A stretch of 6,079 nucleotides of DNA. It comes from JAJUFS01 sp964599565 (lineage in GTDB: Bacteria > Pseudomonadota > Gammaproteobacteria > Natronospirales > JAJUFS01). The translations under genes were made by a program, and so were the position numbers. Within the stretch, counting starts at the first letter, position 1. The number at the start of each line of letters is the position of its first letter. The stretch covers positions 1-6,079 of the forward strand of contig CAZRFE010000106.1 of assembly GCA_964599565.1 (NCBI GenBank), given 5' to 3'. Below are positions 5,546 to 6,079 of the stretch, in pieces. The notes below the pieces were generated by a model. It did not search any database and was not told the DNA's origin. It was given only the letters and a program-made list of their open reading frames with translations.

Positions 5546-6079
5546 ATGATCAGCGCATGGCTTGGCTGGATACTGCTGCTTGCGGCACTGCTCGCCGTTC
5601 TTTATCGCCGCCCGGGACGGTCAACCGGTTTCGCGATCATGGGTGCTGCGGTGGCGGGCTTCATCATTCTCGTCGATGCGCACGCGCTTGCGAAGATCAT
5701 CCTGCTCGCCGTCTACGCCGCAACAACGGCAATGTTCAATGTCGATGTCCTGCGCAAGCGTTTCATCAGCGCACCGCTGCTGCGTTTCTATCGCTCCTCG
5801 ATGCCGGAGATTTCGCAGACCGAACGCGATGCGCTCGAAGCGGGAACGACGTGGTGGGACGCGGAGCTTTTCACCGGCAAGCCTGACTGGCAGCAACTGC
5901 TCGACTTTCCGCAGGTTGAACTGACAGCGGACGAGAAAGCCTTCCTCGACGGTCCCGTCGAAACGCTGTGCGCGATGCTGAACGATTACGAGATCGACAA
6001 CGTCACGCGCGACCTGCCCGCCGAGGCCTGGGAGCTGATCCGGCGAGAAGGCTTCTTCGGCATGATCATTCCGAAGGAA
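5546..6079 (+). CDS. fadE: FadE-type acyl-CoA dehydrogenase, N-terminal part (partial, runs off the right edge)
   Basis: This is the first 178 codons of a long membrane-associated acyl-CoA dehydrogenase, the FAD enzyme for the first oxidation of fatty acid beta-oxidation. E. coli FadE has 814 residues, so about three quarters of the gene lies outside. The N-terminus has hydrophobic segments at about 4-20, 29-44 and 50-64, the first followed by RRPGR. Next come FadE-family marks: the conserved ISQTERDALEAGTTWWDAELFTGKPDW region (89-115), AFLDGPVETLCAMLNDY (132-148) and, at the end, GFFGMIIPKE (169-178). The ATG at 5546 follows GAGGA (5534-5538) by 7 nt. A TTG directly before it at 5543 is less well spaced. 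I see no clear promoter between the terminator and the start. FAD and substrate-binding residues are beyond the window. Confidence 0.92.
   Translation, partial: MISAWLGWILLLAALLAVLYRRPGRSTGFAIMGAAVAGFIILVDAHALAKIILLAVYAATTAMFNVDVLRKRFISAPLLRFYRSSMPEISQTERDALEAGTTWWDAELFTGKPDWQQLLDFPQVELTADEKAFLDGPVETLCAMLNDYEIDNVTRDLPAEAWELIRREGFFGMIIPKE

Noticed and set aside
1..6079. Search for CRISPR arrays, tRNA/rRNA genes, transposases, phage, toxin-antitoxin or defence genes
   Set aside because: None seen. The window is fully explained by catabolic housekeeping genes and short regulatory gaps, so a previously undescribed system is not supported.

Overview
The window is a chromosomal aromatic amino acid catabolism locus from a GC-rich proteobacterium. 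A gammaproteobacterium of the Xanthomonas/Lysobacter/Steroidobacter sort fits best. The tryptophan 2,3-dioxygenase reads very like my memory of the Xanthomonas enzyme, the last gene is a FadE-type acyl-CoA dehydrogenase, and a GTAG-headed REP-like hairpin ends one gene. The taxon is inference.

Layout, left to right. Positions 1-41 hold what looks like the first 13 codons of a minus-strand gene, possibly a 2-oxoacid dehydrogenase E1 alpha subunit. A 237-nt divergent intergenic region (42-278) carries an extended -10 promoter and a GC-rich hairpin. Then, all on the plus strand: kynA (tryptophan 2,3-dioxygenase, 279-1118); a 178-nt gap with a consensus TATAAT and a second start-proximal hairpin; hppD (1297-2352); a 116-nt gap with a perfect palindrome; hmgA (GTG start, 2469-3776); fahA (3843-4820); maiA (4820-5464, overlapping fahA by one base). 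A REP-like hairpin and a strong intrinsic terminator follow, and the 5' part of fadE (5546 onward) runs off the window.

How the genes work together. HppD converts 4-hydroxyphenylpyruvate (transaminated tyrosine) to homogentisate, HmgA opens the ring to maleylacetoacetate, MaiA isomerises it to fumarylacetoacetate, and FahA cleaves that to fumarate and acetoacetate. This is the complete homogentisate route downstream of tyrosine transamination. KynA starts the separate kynurenine route for tryptophan; its later steps are not here. FadE (beta-oxidation) and the possible E1 alpha gene would make this a wider amino acid and acyl-CoA catabolic neighbourhood.

All five complete genes look intact, with their key metal, heme or glutathione residues in place. 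I see no novel multi-gene system. The points worth a second look are regulatory: hairpins at the predicted 5' ends of the kynA and hppD transcripts, a palindrome before hmgA, a REP-like element that supplies the maiA stop codon, and a terminator immediately upstream of the fadE ribosome binding site.
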